From Bacillota bacterium (GTDB lineage: Bacteria > Bacillota > Clostridia > Peptostreptococcales > Anaerovoracaceae), in contig JAUNRL010000081.1 of NCBI GenBank assembly GCA_030535715.1, positions 1 to 5,090 of the forward strand: a stretch of 5,090 nt of DNA, written 5' to 3'. Both the position numbers and the translations under genes were made by a program. The notes under the pieces were generated by a model. It had not been told where the DNA came from. It was given only the letters and a program-made list of their open reading frames with translations, and did not search any database. This document shows, piece by piece, positions 1 to 5,090 of this stretch; positions within the stretch are counted from its first letter, which is position 1; the number at the start of each line of letters is the position of its first letter.

Positions 1-915
1 ATCGAGCGAAACCTGAGCGCGGAAGCCGGCGGGGAGCCCGGAGAGACGGACAGCCGGCGTGCCGGCGCCTCCCCCGGATCGCGGCAGGCGCGGATGATCC
101 GTCCTCCCCGGACCTGTCCCGTCTGCGGTTCGGATACGGTGATCCGGGACGAAAGCGGAATCCGGACCCTGCACTGCCCCAACGCCCTGTGTCCGGCGAA
201 GCAGATCAAGTCCTTTACCCATTTCGTCAGCCGCAACGCGCTGAACATCGAGGGACTGTCGGAAGCGACGCTGGAGAAGTTCGTCGATGAGGGTCTGCTG
301 AAGAGCCTGGCCGATCTCTTCCGGTTGGATCGTTACCGTGATACCATCGTGGAGATGGATGGGTTCGGGCAGAAGTCCTATGAGAACATCACCGCCGCCG
401 CGCAGAAGGCGTCCCGCACGAGTCCGGACCGGCTGTTGTACGGACTGGGCATTCCCGGGATCGGCTCGGCCACGGCCCGGCTGATTGCCCGTGCGGCGCG
501 CGGCAAGTGGGAGACAATGCAGAACCTGAGTCCGGAGGAGCTGACCGGAATTGAGGGCATCGGCGATGTGATGGCTGAGGACTACCGGGCCTGGTTCGCC
601 GATGAGAAGAACCGGGAAACGGTGGCGGAGCTGCTGTCCGTGCTGACTCTGGATGAATCCTTCGAGGCGGCGGCGGAACAGCCGCTGGCGGGGAAGACCT
701 TCGTCATCACCGGCAGCCTGGAGCGCTTCGCCAACCGGGACGAGGCCAGAGCGGAGGTGGAGCGGCTGGGCGGACGGGTGGCCGGAACCGTCAGCAGGAA
801 GACGGACTATCTGATCAACAACGACATTCAGTCCGGCTCCTCCAAGAATAAAAAGGCAATCCAGCTGGGAATTCCCATCATTACGGAACAGGATTTTCTG
901 GAGATGATACCATGA
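1..915 (+). CDS. ligA: NAD-dependent DNA ligase LigA, C-terminal part (5' end outside window)
   Basis: LigA seals nicks in duplex DNA using NAD+ and acts in Okazaki fragment joining and repair. The frame is open from base 1, so the first ATG at 94 is internal and 304 codons are seen. The adenylation domain and most of the OB fold are missing. What remains starts at the end of the OB fold (IERNLS). A charged, glycine-rich linker of about 25 residues follows, then a four-cysteine zinc finger (C39, C42, C59, C64 of the visible part; TCPVCG and CPNALCPAK). Helix-hairpin-helix repeats come next (SRNALNIEGL, GLGIPGIGSATARLIA, LTGIEGIGDVMAEDY). The end is a BRCT domain from about residue 228 (LAGKTFVITGSLERF, LGGRV, KTDYLI). 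The BRCT ends in NNDIQSGSSKNKKA in place of the common AGxxPGSKLxKA, a variant I associate with Clostridia. The TGA overlaps the next start by 4 bp, so translation of the two is probably coupled. Confidence 0.96.
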   Translation: MERNLSAEAGGEPGETDSRRAGASPGSRQARMIRPPRTCPVCGSDTVIRDESGIRTLHCPNALCPAKQIKSFTHFVSRNALNIEGLSEATLEKFVDEGLLKSLADLFRLDRYRDTIVEMDGFGQKSYENITAAAQKASRTSPDRLLYGLGIPGIGSATARLIARAARGKWETMQNLSPEELTGIEGIGDVMAEDYRAWFADEKNRETVAELLSVLTLDESFEAAAEQPLAGKTFVITGSLERFANRDEARAEVERLGGRVAGTVSRKTDYLINNDIQSGSSKNKKAIQLGIPIITEQDFLEMIP

Positions 916-1874
916 TACTGCCAACAGGAAAACTGGACAGCGATCTGCTGAAGGAGATCGTTTTGGAGAAGATTACCTACCGCAGCGGCGATGTCCGGGT
1001 GCGGCCGGGTATCGGCGAGGACTGCGCGGTGCTGTCTTTCGGAGAATACGACTGCGTCATGTCCACGGATCCCATCACCTCTGCGGTCAGCGACATCGGC
1101 CGGCTGTCGATCCACATCACATGCAACGATATCGCTTCCAACGGCGTGCAGCCGCTGGGCATCATGCTGGCGGTCATGCTGCCGGAGGGAACCACCGATG
1201 AGGACGTGGATCACATCATGAGCCAGGCGGCGGAGACGGCGGAAGCCCTGTCCGTGGAGATCATCGGCGGGCATACGGAGATCACGCCGGCGGTCCGCCA
1301 GCCGGTGATCGTCTCGACGGCTCTGGGCAAAACTCCGGCGGAGCCATCCCGGAGCGGTGACGGCGTGGAACCCGGCGACTGGATCATGATGACCAAGTCG
1401 GCGGGACTGGAGGGCTGCGGCATCATCGTGGCGGATTACGAAGAGCGGCTCCTGGCGGAAAAGGATGCCCAGGGCGCGCCTCTGTTCACTCCGGAGGAGA
1501 TCGCCCGGGCCAGATCCTTCCTGGATCAGGTCAGCGTCGTCCGCGAGGGCGTGACGGCCGGGAAGATAGGCGCCCACGGCATGCACGACATCACCGAAGG
1601 CGGTATCCTGGGTGCGGTCTGGGAAATGTGCCAGATCGCGGAGGCAGGCGCAGAACTCTGGGAAGAACGCATTCCCATGGAGCCGGAAACGGTGAAAATA
1701 TGCCGGCTCTTCGGGTTGGATCCTCTGCGGCTGATTTCCAGCGGCTCCATGGTGATCATCGTGCCGCCCGAAAAACGGGAGCGGATGCTGGAGGCCATGG
1801 CTCAGGCCGGCGTGCCGGCTGCCGTCATCGGCCGGGTGTGCCCGCGGGCCGACGGCATCCGGCTCATCACGTAG
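912..1874 (+). CDS. AIR synthase-related (HypE/ThiL/PurM-like) protein, apparently cut short by an in-frame TAG
   Basis: The 320-residue product belongs to the PurM/ThiL/SelD/HypE superfamily of ATP-binding enzymes. Seen motifs are the N-terminal acidic loop GIGEDCAVL (33-41), MSTDPI (50-55), the CNDIASNGVQPLG segment (71-83), IIGGHTEIT (117-125), and, in the C-terminal AIRS_C domain, AGLEGCGI, MHDITEGGILGAVWEMC (224-240) and LISSGSMVIIV (274-284). It most resembles HypE-like proteins, but it lacks the C-terminal PRIC cysteine that HypE uses and no hyp genes are nearby. A hydrogenase role is therefore not supported and the substrate is unknown. The start is set by the ATGA overlap with ligA and a GGAG at 900-903, 8 nt upstream. 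The listed end is the first stop (TAG 1872-1874). The same frame continues to 2006 with family-like sequence (separate entry), so the protein may be a truncated form of a roughly 364-residue ancestor. Confidence 0.88.
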   Translation: MILPTGKLDSDLLKEIVLEKITYRSGDVRVRPGIGEDCAVLSFGEYDCVMSTDPITSAVSDIGRLSIHITCNDIASNGVQPLGIMLAVMLPEGTTDEDVDHIMSQAAETAEALSVEIIGGHTEITPAVRQPVIVSTALGKTPAEPSRSGDGVEPGDWIMMTKSAGLEGCGIIVADYEERLLAEKDAQGAPLFTPEEIARARSFLDQVSVVREGVTAGKIGAHGMHDITEGGILGAVWEMCQIAEAGAELWEERIPMEPETVKICRLFGLDPLRLISSGSMVIIVPPEKRERMLEAMAQAGVPAAVIGRVCPRADGIRLIT

Positions 1875-2006
1875 GCGAAGACCTGCGGGGCGGAGGGCGA
1901 AGGTCGGATCGGCGTCGCTGTAGATCCGCCGAGGATGGATGAAATCTACCGGGTCGTCAGCCGGACGGCTGACGTGGAGAAAAAAAGGAAAAATAAAGGA
2001 GAGTAA
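1875..2006 (+). other. In-frame continuation of the AIR synthase-like gene beyond its TAG (likely lost or recoded C-terminus)
   Basis: Directly after the TAG the same frame is open for 43 codons to a TAA at 2004-2006. The codons keep the G/C-rich third positions of the neighbouring genes. The translation contains VDPPRMDEIYRVV, which resembles the PPxxDELYxVV ending I recall for this AIR synthase family. With the TAA as the true end, the gap to prsW would be 5 bp instead of 137 bp, which fits the tight packing of ligA and this gene. Possible explanations are a recent nonsense mutation or small insertion, amber readthrough, or a base error in the assembly. The dnaX gene in this window also ends in TAG, right before a good ribosome binding site, so a genome-wide reassignment of TAG is unlikely. 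Confidence 0.6.
1955..1974 (+). other. Perfect 8-bp stem with GGAC tetraloop upstream of prsW
   Basis: CGTCAGCC (1955-1962) and GGCTGACG (1967-1974) are perfect complements around a 4-nt loop. An A-rich stretch follows, not a T-tract, so the element does not look like an intrinsic terminator on the + strand. No T-tract follows it on the - strand either. It lies in the in-frame continuation of the upstream gene, 22 nt before the prsW ribosome binding site. It could stabilise an mRNA end or affect prsW translation; neither is shown. Confidence 0.5.
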
Positions 2007-2011
2007 CCGTT

Positions 2012-2944
2012 ATGGAATCCAATTCGCTGATGCTTCTGGCGCTGCTGCCGGGCATACTGATCATCTTCTACGTTTACAAAATGGATAAAGTGGAAAAGGA
2101 ACCCTGGCGTCTGATCGGGAAGCTGGTTCTGATCGGTATGCTGTCCTGCATACCGACAGCCCTTCTGGAAGGCGTCATCGACGGCATGATGCCGGCATGG
2201 CCCGAAGGCTCACTGCCCTATGCCCTGTCCATGGCGTTTGCCTCCGCGGCACTGTGTGAAGAAATCTGCAAATACGTCTTCCTCCGTCTGGGCGTCTGGA
2301 AGAATCCGAACTTCGGCTACCGCTTCGACGGCATTCTCTATGCAGTCTCGGTCTCCGTGGGATTCGCTATGCTGGAAAACGTCCTCTATGTCGCCCAGGG
2401 TGATCTGACGGTAGCCCTGATGCGCGGCGTGCTGACCGTGCCCCTGCATGCCTTCTGCGGCGTGTTCATGGGCGTCTTCCTCGGCGCGGCGAAAAAGGCC
2501 CGGGTCGAGGGCCGCGGAAGCGGGAAACTGACCGTTCTGGCGCTCTTCGTGCCCATGATGATTCACGGGATATATGATACCCTGGCTTTCCTGGGCAACG
2601 GCACAGCGACCATACTGCTGCTTGCTTTTGTCCTGGCTATGTACATCGTTTCGATCCGCTGCATCCGCAGCTTTTCCGCCGACGACGCTTCTTCGGCCTT
2701 TTATCCGGATACGGAGCCCTTCGCCGGACAGGACAAAGCTCAGCAGGAAAGCTTCAGCAGCTACGCCTATGGTCCCCGGGGAACGCAGACCGGCGGCCAG
2801 CGGCCCCATCCCGGCCAGGTCAGTGACGGCAGGATCATTCTGATCTGTCCCTACTGCCGCCGGGGCCTGCGCGTGCCGGTGGGGGCGGGAAGAATCCGGA
2901 TCCGCTGCCCCCACTGCGGGAAGGAATTCAACGAGATCACCTGA
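2012..2944 (+). CDS. PrsW family intramembrane protease with C-terminal zinc ribbon
   Basis: The 310-residue protein is predicted to sit in the membrane with about seven hydrophobic segments (roughly residues 5-23, 35-55, 68-90, 106-126, 136-158, 173-193, 198-216). It carries the PrsW signature residues: EEICK (E83, E84, K87), FDGILYA with D106, the ENVLY motif (E122, N123), H146 in PLHAFCGVFMG, and HGIYD (H185, D189). In B. subtilis PrsW makes the first cut of the anti-sigma factor RsiW; the substrate here is unknown and no anti-sigma/sigma pair is in the window. After a polar linker (about 220-272) comes a soluble CPYC-x16-CPHC module (C279, C282, C299, C302), which looks like a zinc ribbon. 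The start follows an AAGGAG at 1996-2001 with 10-nt spacing. It reads in the same direction as the AIR synthase-like gene and may share its transcript. Family assignment is strong; the role is not known. Confidence 0.9.
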   Translation: MESNSLMLLALLPGILIIFYVYKMDKVEKEPWRLIGKLVLIGMLSCIPTALLEGVIDGMMPAWPEGSLPYALSMAFASAALCEEICKYVFLRLGVWKNPNFGYRFDGILYAVSVSVGFAMLENVLYVAQGDLTVALMRGVLTVPLHAFCGVFMGVFLGAAKKARVEGRGSGKLTVLALFVPMMIHGIYDTLAFLGNGTATILLLAFVLAMYIVSIRCIRSFSADDASSAFYPDTEPFAGQDKAQQESFSSYAYGPRGTQTGGQRPHPGQVSDGRIILICPYCRRGLRVPVGAGRIRIRCPHCGKEFNEIT

Positions 2945-2972
2945 CGGTGAGCGCTTCGGTCGGCGCTCTCCG
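2945..2972 (+). terminator. Stem-loop immediately after the prsW stop, possible transcript end
   Basis: GAGCGC (2949-2954) pairs with GCGCTC (2963-2968) around an 8-nt loop. The stem extends past one U-U mismatch by three more pairs (CGG 2945-2947 with CCG 2970-2972). It starts on the base after the TGA. No T-run follows (GATATGGAAATAAATG), so it is not a canonical intrinsic terminator. It may be a weak or factor-aided terminator or an mRNA 3' stabiliser. Its position between prsW and a strong new promoter is the main support. Confidence 0.42.
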
Positions 2973-3001
2973 GATATGGAAATAAATGTAAGACGGACGC
3001 C

Positions 3002-3030
3002 TTGACGGGCGGGGGAAAACATAGTACAAT
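3002..3030 (+). promoter_or_regulatory. Near-consensus housekeeping sigma promoter for the SRP RNA
   Basis: TTGACG (3002-3007) and TACAAT (3025-3030) are separated by exactly 17 bp, close to the SigA/sigma-70 consensus. The expected transcription start is near 3036-3039. An A/T-rich stretch at about 2976-2990 (TGGAAATAAATGTAA) lies roughly 47-61 bp upstream of that start in an otherwise GC-rich region and could act as an UP-like element. A strong promoter fits a constitutive stable RNA. No other clear promoter was seen before dnaX, so dnaX may depend partly on readthrough from here. Confidence 0.82.
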
Positions 3031-3036
3031 GAGCGG

Positions 3037-3200
3037 GCATGAATTGCCTTTTGATGGTTCCGTATGCATGGTTTGGGTCCTGCGCAATAGGACGCCGTGA
3101 ACCTTGTCAGGTCCGGAAGGAAGCAGCAATAAGCGGAAGCTCTTATGTGCCGCAGATCAGCCTTCTCCAACGCCTGCGGAGCTTTCAAAGGGCAATTTTT
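3037..3200 (+). ncRNA. ffs: Signal recognition particle RNA (4.5S/scRNA type), conserved core about 3070-3162
   Basis: This is the RNA of the signal recognition particle, which binds Ffh and targets nascent membrane and secreted proteins. The diagnostic S-domain is clear: GTCAGGTCCGGAAGGAAGCAG (3106 onward), with the GGAA tetraloop and asymmetric loop, after CGCCGTGAACC and before TGTGCCGCAG. The core closes through GGTC (3076-3079) with GATC (3155-3158), TGCG with CGCA, and GGTT with AGCC (3159-3162). Outside the core, GTTCCG (3057-3062) pairs with CGGAGC (3177-3182), and 3042-3054 pairs without a break with 3185-3197 (13 bp, one G-U). This gives one long rod of about 160 nt. No room exists for an Alu domain as in the Bacillus large form. 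The ends are inferred from the promoter and the U-tract; the core identity is secure. Its place upstream of dnaX matches B. subtilis scr. Confidence 0.95.
3185..3200 (+). terminator. 3' strand of the SRP RNA closing helix plus U-tract, probable transcript end
   Basis: The 3' arm of the terminal helix (3185-3197) runs into TTTTT at 3196-3200. The partner strand lies about 130 nt upstream at 3042-3054, so the helix could only help termination once the whole rod has folded. The U-tract is short and partly inside the stem, so some transcription may continue into dnaX. Confidence 0.5.
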
Positions 3201-3205
3201 CTGCG

Positions 3206-3273
3206 ATGGCGGATATGCGCGCCATGCGCGGGGTGTGCGGAGCACCGCGTGCCGGCCGGTATGCGCGGGCCGG
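3206..3273 (+). other. Three consecutive GC-rich hairpins in the dnaX leader
   Basis: Between the SRP RNA U-tract and the dnaX ribosome binding site there are three potential stem-loops. ATGGCG (3206-3211) pairs with CGCCAT (3220-3225). GGTG (3232-3235) pairs with CACC (3243-3246), with an outer CGC/GCG past a bulge. CCGGCC (3252-3257) pairs with GGCCGG (3268-3273) around a 10-nt loop. None is followed by a T-tract. They may be processing, stability or translation-control structures, or chance pairing in GC-rich DNA. No known riboswitch or leader motif was recognised. Confidence 0.4.
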
Positions 3274-3284
3274 TCAGAAACGAA

Positions 3285-3290
3285 AAGAGG
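3285..3290 (+). promoter_or_regulatory. Ribosome binding site that fixes the dnaX start
   Basis: AAGAGG at 3285-3290 lies 9 nt before the ATG at 3300. It selects this start over the upstream in-frame ATG at 3039, which lies inside the SRP RNA. Confidence 0.75.
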
Positions 3291-3299
3291 ACAATCGGA

Positions 3300-4871
3300 A
3301 TGTACACAGCGCTTTATCGGGTTTACCGCCCGGAAGTATTTGATCAGCTTCTTGGGCAGGAGCACATCGTCAGGATCCTGAAGAATCAGATCGCTGCCGA
3401 GAGCACCAGCCACGCCTATCTGTTCTGCGGAACGCGCGGAACGGGCAAGACGACAACGGCGCGGCTTCTGGCCAAGGGGCTGAATTGCCTTTCCAGGGGC
3501 GAACGTCCCTGCGGAGAGTGCAGCGCCTGCCGGGCCATCCGGGATGGCAGTTTCCTTGACGTGATCGAGATCGACGCGGCGTCCAACCGCGGCATTGACG
3601 AGATCCGGGAACTGCGGGAAAGCGTCAACTACCCGCCGGTCATGGGCCGGAAAAAAGTGTACATCATCGACGAAGTGCATATGATGACATCGGAGGCCTT
3701 CAACGCGCTGCTGAAGACGCTGGAGGAACCGCCGGAGTACGTGACGTTTATTCTGGCGACCACGGAAGTCCGCAAGCTTCCGGCGACGATTCTGTCCCGC
3801 TGCATGCGTCTGGATTTCAGGCGGATTCCGGAGCAGACCATCATGAGCGGCATGCGGCGGATCTGCCGTGACATCGGGATCGATGTCACGGACAGCGCGT
3901 TGCGGATCATCGCGGCCAACGCGGACGGTTCGGTGCGGGACGGCCTGAGCATTCTGGATCAGTGCATCGCCGGGGGTGAGAAGACCGTGGACGGCCCGGA
4001 TGTGCTGGAGTTTCTCGGCGCGTCCGGCGAGGAGGTCTTCGTGGAACTGACGGATCTGGTGACCAAAGGACGGACCGCGGAAGCTCTGCAGTATCTGGCG
4101 GAGGTGCTGGCCGACGGCAAGGATGTGCGTCAGCTGATCCGCGACTGGATCAACCACTACCGGAGCCTGCTGATGACCAGGTATATCCGCGATCCCCGGG
4201 AAGTGATCAATCTGTCGGTGGAGAACATCGACCGGATCCGCAGCCAGAGCGCGGTCATGGAGCCGGATGACATCAACCGGGGCATCCTGGAGCTGTCGAA
4301 GACGATGAACGAGGCCAGATGGTCGACCCAGCCCAGGATTCTGCTGGAACTGTGCATCGTCACCCTGTGCCGGCAGACGGGTGCGATCCGGGCGGCGGCA
4401 GGAGCGGAGCCGGCGGCCAAGGCGACGCCGGGCCCGGCAGTCACCGGCGAAACGGCAGCCCCGGATCCGAAACCGGAAGCGCCGGAGCCCGCGGAAGCGA
4501 AGCCGGCTGAACCGCCAGCAGCGCCCGGACCGGAGCGCGCGGCAGCGCCGGTGAAAGAGGAACTGCAGCGGCTGTGGGACGACATCTTCGCGGCGGGCGC
4601 GGCCAGTAAGGGAAGCATGCATCTGATCCGCAGCAACACCATGCTGACGGCCGTGGATGAACACACCTTCACCGTAATTGTGCCGGAGGGCATGATGCGC
4701 AGGCACACAGAAAACAACCGGGATCTTCTGGAGAATCTGATGGAGAACCGAACCGGCGTGCGGCGGCGCATGCAGGTGGAAGTCTCCCATAAAAAAAAGG
4801 AAGAAATCTCCGCCGAAGAAGCGGCAGCCAATGCGGCCAGAGTGCTCGGCGCGGACGTGGAGATCCGTTAG
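3300..4871 (+). CDS. dnaX: DNA polymerase III subunit gamma/tau (clamp loader ATPase)
   Basis: DnaX is the ATPase of the clamp loader, which places the beta sliding clamp on DNA and links it to the polymerase. The 523-residue protein starts MYTALYRVYRP, the normal family N-terminus. It has Walker A GTRGTGKT (44-51), a zinc module with C63, C71, C74 and C77, Walker B VYIIDEVH (120-127, D124 E125), sensor 1 ATTE (153-156), the SRC arginine finger (R167) and sensor 2 GSVRDGLS with R213. Domain III follows to about residue 360. A low-complexity Ala/Pro/Glu linker (about 365-418) and a C-terminal domain (about 420-523) complete a tau-like form. A longer reading to 3039 would translate the SRP RNA and is rejected. 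The gene ends in TAG, 21 bp before ybaB, and both are probably one transcript. An A8 run near the end is described separately. Confidence 0.97.
   Translation: MYTALYRVYRPEVFDQLLGQEHIVRILKNQIAAESTSHAYLFCGTRGTGKTTTARLLAKGLNCLSRGERPCGECSACRAIRDGSFLDVIEIDAASNRGIDEIRELRESVNYPPVMGRKKVYIIDEVHMMTSEAFNALLKTLEEPPEYVTFILATTEVRKLPATILSRCMRLDFRRIPEQTIMSGMRRICRDIGIDVTDSALRIIAANADGSVRDGLSILDQCIAGGEKTVDGPDVLEFLGASGEEVFVELTDLVTKGRTAEALQYLAEVLADGKDVRQLIRDWINHYRSLLMTRYIRDPREVINLSVENIDRIRSQSAVMEPDDINRGILELSKTMNEARWSTQPRILLELCIVTLCRQTGAIRAAAGAEPAAKATPGPAVTGETAAPDPKPEAPEPAEAKPAEPPAAPGPERAAAPVKEELQRLWDDIFAAGAASKGSMHLIRSNTMLTAVDEHTFTVIVPEGMMRRHTENNRDLLENLMENRTGVRRRMQVEVSHKKKEEISAEEAAANAARVLGADVEIR
4791..4799 (+). 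other. A8G run with in-frame A AAA AAG slippery heptamer near the 3' end of dnaX
   Basis: Codons 498-500 read AAA AAA AAG, so the heptamer A AAA AAG (4793-4799) sits in the zero frame. It is the same heptamer used for -1 frameshifting in E. coli dnaX. An AGGTGG Shine-Dalgarno-like stretch lies at 4774-4779. Only a weak 4-bp hairpin is seen downstream (CCGC 4810-4813 with GCGG 4821-4824). A -1 shift would not shorten the protein to a gamma form: it would run on to a TGA at 5003-5005, inside ybaB. Function is therefore doubtful. Confidence 0.3.
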
Positions 4872-4892
4872 CGAAAGACAGAGGAGGAAAAC

Positions 4893-5090
4893 ATGGGAAA
4901 AGGAATGCGCGCGGGAAAGAGACCGAAGAAGCAGGGCGGCGGCAACATACAGCAGCAGATGCAGGCCATGCAGAAGCAGATGGACGAGGTACAGGCGCAG
5001 ATTGACCAAATGGAAGCGACGGCAACCTCCGGTGGAGGTGCGGTGACCGTCACCGTCAGCGGGAAGAAGGAGCTGACGGACATTCGGATC
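4893..5090 (+). CDS. ybaB: YbaB/EbfC family nucleoid-associated protein, N-terminal part (3' end outside window)
   Basis: YbaB/EbfC proteins are small dimeric DNA-binding proteins. The 66 visible codons show a basic, glycine-rich N-terminus (MGKGMRAGKRPKKQGGG), then a Q/M-rich helix with coiled-coil character (about 18-41, IQQQMQAMQKQMDEVQAQI), then the family hallmark SGGGAVTVTVSGKKEL (46-61) leading into the beta strands. Known members are about 100-115 residues, so some 40 are missing beyond the window. The ATG follows AGGAGG (4882-4887) with 5-nt spacing, a strong ribosome binding site, 21 bp after dnaX. The dnaX-ybaB order is widely conserved, with recR usually next. Confidence 0.95.
   Translation, partial: MGKGMRAGKRPKKQGGGNIQQQMQAMQKQMDEVQAQIDQMEATATSGGGAVTVTVSGKKELTDIRI

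Noticed and set aside
912..1874. Calling the AIR synthase-like gene hypE or thiL
   Set aside because: The C-terminal PRIC cysteine of HypE is absent and no hydrogenase maturation or thiamine genes are adjacent, so a specific name would be unsupported.
3150..3179. Alternative hairpin CCGCAG (3150-3155) with CTGCGG (3174-3179) as an SRP RNA terminator or switch
   Set aside because: It competes with the conserved S-domain closing pairs and is not followed directly by a U-tract; the rod fold explains the region better.
3039..3299. N-terminal extension of dnaX to an upstream in-frame ATG
   Set aside because: It would translate the SRP RNA. The normal DnaX N-terminus MYTALYRVYRP begins at 3300 after a proper ribosome binding site, and the upstream frame is open by chance.
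3040..3492. A 12-bp direct repeat TGAATTGCCTTT at 3040-3051 and 3481-3492
   Set aside because: One copy is the 5' arm of the SRP RNA closing helix; the other encodes the conserved GLNC segment of DnaX. A 12-bp match in a window this size is close to chance expectation.
3650..3658. A-run (AAAAAA before GTG) in the Walker B region of dnaX as a frameshift site
   Set aside because: The codon phase is CGG AAA AAA GTG, which does not give A AAA AAG in the zero frame. It simply encodes the conserved RKKV before the Walker B motif.
2937..5009. A very long open frame (690 codons) on the - strand across dnaX
   Set aside because: It lies antisense to dnaX and the SRP RNA. Its composition is rich in R, H, L and P, as expected for the shadow of GC-rich genes, and no family motif or ribosome binding site was seen.

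Overview
The window comes from a GC-rich member of the Bacillota, most likely class Clostridia and plausibly a Lachnospiraceae relative. The supporting signs are the DNA ligase BRCT tail (NNDIQSGSSKNKKA type), strong GGAGG-type ribosome binding sites, and the gene order SRP RNA - dnaX - ybaB. That order is the one known from Bacillus subtilis (scr-dnaX-yaaK-recR). No species can be named from this sequence. All convincing genes lie on the + strand, and no mobile element, CRISPR array or tRNA is visible.

Left half (1-2944): an apparently co-directional cluster of three genes. The first is the C-terminal half of the NAD-dependent DNA ligase ligA, cut by the window edge. It overlaps by 4 bp (ATGA) an AIR-synthase/HypE-like protein of unknown substrate. 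The third is a PrsW-type intramembrane protease fused to a C-terminal zinc ribbon. The AIR-synthase-like gene ends at a TAG, yet the same frame stays open for 43 more codons. These encode what looks like the usual C-terminal end of the family (PPRMDEIYRVV) and stop 5 bp before the prsW start. The TAG therefore looks like a premature or recoded stop, and it is the most interesting point in the window.

Middle (2945-3299, no protein gene): a stem-loop just after the prsW stop, then a near-consensus promoter (TTGACG-17-TACAAT), the SRP RNA gene, a U-tract, and three consecutive GC-rich hairpins ahead of dnaX. The SRP RNA has the diagnostic S-domain core and appears to be closed by a long terminal helix, giving a transcript of about 160 nt. 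That is between the usual ~100-nt small type and the ~270-nt Bacillus-type large form.

Right half (3300-5090): dnaX (clamp-loader gamma/tau subunit, 523 residues) and, 21 bp downstream, the start of ybaB/ebfC, which runs off the window. By known synteny recR would be expected next. This half serves replication and repair, while the SRP RNA serves co-translational protein targeting. Overall the window is mostly housekeeping. I see no new multi-gene system, only several local oddities listed in the findings.
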